Positions 8,385-8,761 of a stretch of DNA of 8,761 bases are shown here, piece by piece. The first letter of the stretch is position 1. Every line of letters begins with the position of its first letter. A program made the translations under genes and the position numbers. A model generated the notes under the pieces. It worked only from the letters and a program-made list of their open reading frames with translations, ran no database searches and was not told the DNA's origin. The stretch is from an uncultured Odoribacter sp. (lineage in GTDB: Bacteria; Bacteroidota; Bacteroidia; Bacteroidales; Marinifilaceae): the NCBI GenBank assembly GCA_900548135.1, contig URJC01000089.1:1-8761 (forward strand), given 5' to 3'.

Positions 8385-8423
8385 CGGTGCGCGCTTCCAA
8401 CACGCACCGATTTTTTATTTTTT
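8385..8423 (+). terminator. Rho-independent terminator on the plus strand
   Basis: Stem CGGTGCGCG (8385-8393), loop CTTCCAA (8394-8400), stem CACGCACCG (8401-8409): nine pairs with one G-U, then A and two runs of six T separated by one A (8411-8423). This is a strong intrinsic terminator for plus-strand transcription. Read on the minus strand the hairpin is followed by AAATTCTCC, with no T-tract, so it should not efficiently stop fecR-to-susC transcription. No plus-strand protein gene ends here, which is why a small antisense RNA is inferred. Confidence 0.75.
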
Positions 8424-8761
8424 ATTCACGACAACAGTCTTATTATTAATTGCAAACCGGACATCCGTAATTTCCTCGATAATATTCAGCACATAACGAA
8501 GCTCATTATACTTCTTAAAAGCCCCGGAAAATTTCAGGTTTTTCAGCTGTTCAGAAGTAAAAAAGAAATCCACGTCATACCACCGGCTTAATCGGGTTGT
8601 TAGCTCCTCCAAAGGCATTCTGTCGAAGTTCAGCACCCCTTCTTTCCAAGCGGCATACTGACTGGCATCCACTTTCCGGACACTTCCCCGACGGGAGGCC
8701 AGTTCGTATACATATTGTTCATCAGGATGCAAAATCACCTGCTGCTGCCTATCCGTCTGTA
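8415..8761 (-). CDS. FecR-family anti-sigma factor, C-terminal part (5' end outside window)
   Basis: Anti-sigma factor of the FecR type: an inner-membrane protein that holds an ECF sigma factor and releases it when the partner outer-membrane transporter signals substrate binding. Only the last 114 residues are here; the frame stays open to the right edge, so the GTG at 8738 is an internal Val codon, not the start. Visible landmarks are the end of the periplasmic FecR domain (HPDEQYVYEL, then a VDASQYAAWKEG segment) followed by the DUF4974-like C-terminal module (FDRMPLEELTTRLSRWYDVD, a FSGAF strand, and the last strand ending VVVNKK). Spacing and the Tyr-x-x-Trp-Lys-x-Gly and Arg-Trp-Tyr signatures fit the family well. 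The TAA stop lies inside the T-tract of a plus-strand terminator. The gene sits 81 bases upstream of an STN-bearing SusC gene, the usual partner arrangement, so it very probably regulates that operon. Its sigma factor gene should lie beyond the right edge. Confidence 0.93.
   Translation of the reverse strand, partial: QTDRQQQVILHPDEQYVYELASRRGSVRKVDASQYAAWKEGVLNFDRMPLEELTTRLSRWYDVDFFFTSEQLKNLKFSGAFKKYNELRYVLNIIEEITDVRFAINNKTVVVNKK

Larger units (their letters stand above)
8345..8423 (+). ncRNA. Candidate cis-antisense small RNA opposite the susC leader
   Basis: Predicted from sequence alone. On the plus strand a TAGATTTG element (8333-8340) matches the Bacteroides -7 consensus TAnnTTTG, placing a start near 8344-8347. 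The RNA would then contain a short AU-rich 5' end, a perfect 8-bp hairpin (8361-8383), and a 9-bp GC-rich terminator hairpin (8385-8409) ending in a T-tract to 8423: about 75-80 bases in all. It would be fully complementary to the leader of the susC mRNA and to the last codons of fecR. Antisense sRNAs of this sort (DonS in Bacteroides fragilis) are known beside SusC/D loci controlled by sigma/anti-sigma pairs and repress them; assignment to that class is inference. Weak point: no good -33 TTTG at the usual distance (the TTTG at 8317-8320 is only 12 bases away). Both ends are approximate. Confidence 0.5.

Noticed and set aside
8385..8409. The GC-rich hairpin as a terminator for fecR on the minus strand
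   Set aside because: On that strand the stem is followed by AAATTCTCC without a U-run, so it is a poor terminator in that direction; partial attenuation cannot be excluded.
8415..8738. GTG 8738 as the start of a small 107-residue protein
   Set aside because: The frame continues open to the window edge and the residues before it fit the FecR domain, so this is the tail of a longer gene rather than a small protein.

Overview
This window comes from a Bacteroidota genome, most likely a gut-type member of the Bacteroidales. The evidence is a SusC/SusD outer-membrane pair, a FecR anti-sigma gene directly upstream, a run of small Bacteroidetes-type lipoproteins, weak Shine-Dalgarno signals at most starts, and a near-ideal Bacteroides -7 promoter element (TAnnTTTG). 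All recognisable protein genes are on the minus strand, so the operon reads from the right edge to the left edge. Gaps between genes are short (11-81 bases), and no stretch over 300 bases lacks a gene.

Layout in transcription order: (1) 8761-8415, the C-terminal end of a FecR-type anti-sigma factor, cut by the window edge. (2) 8414-8334, an 81-base gap holding two consecutive strong inverted repeats and, on the opposite strand, what looks like a complete small antisense RNA gene. (3) 8333-4896, a 1145-residue SusC/RagA TonB-dependent transporter with an N-terminal STN signalling domain. (4) 4884-3343, a SusD/RagB substrate-capture lipoprotein. (5) 3298-2576, a DUF4843-type lipoprotein. (6) 2551-944, a PKD-like family lipoprotein. 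(7) 932 to the left edge, a lipoprotein of unknown function that is nearly complete but has no stop codon in the window.

How it works together (inference from the families): SusC and SusD form a lidded outer-membrane importer. The following lipoproteins are probably accessory binding or processing subunits, several of them likely on the cell surface. The STN domain plus the adjacent FecR indicate control by trans-envelope signalling to an ECF sigma factor that would be encoded just beyond the right edge. No degradative enzyme is visible, so the cargo (glycan, peptide or metal chelate) cannot be named.

The most interesting point is the fecR-susC gap. On the plus strand a TAGATTTG element overlaps the susC start codon. 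It is followed by a perfect 8-bp hairpin and then a 9-bp GC-rich hairpin with a long T-tract, which is a textbook intrinsic terminator facing away from any annotated plus-strand gene. This predicts an RNA of roughly 75-80 bases antisense to the susC leader, resembling the cis-encoded sRNAs (DonS type) reported next to Bacteroides SusC/D loci.
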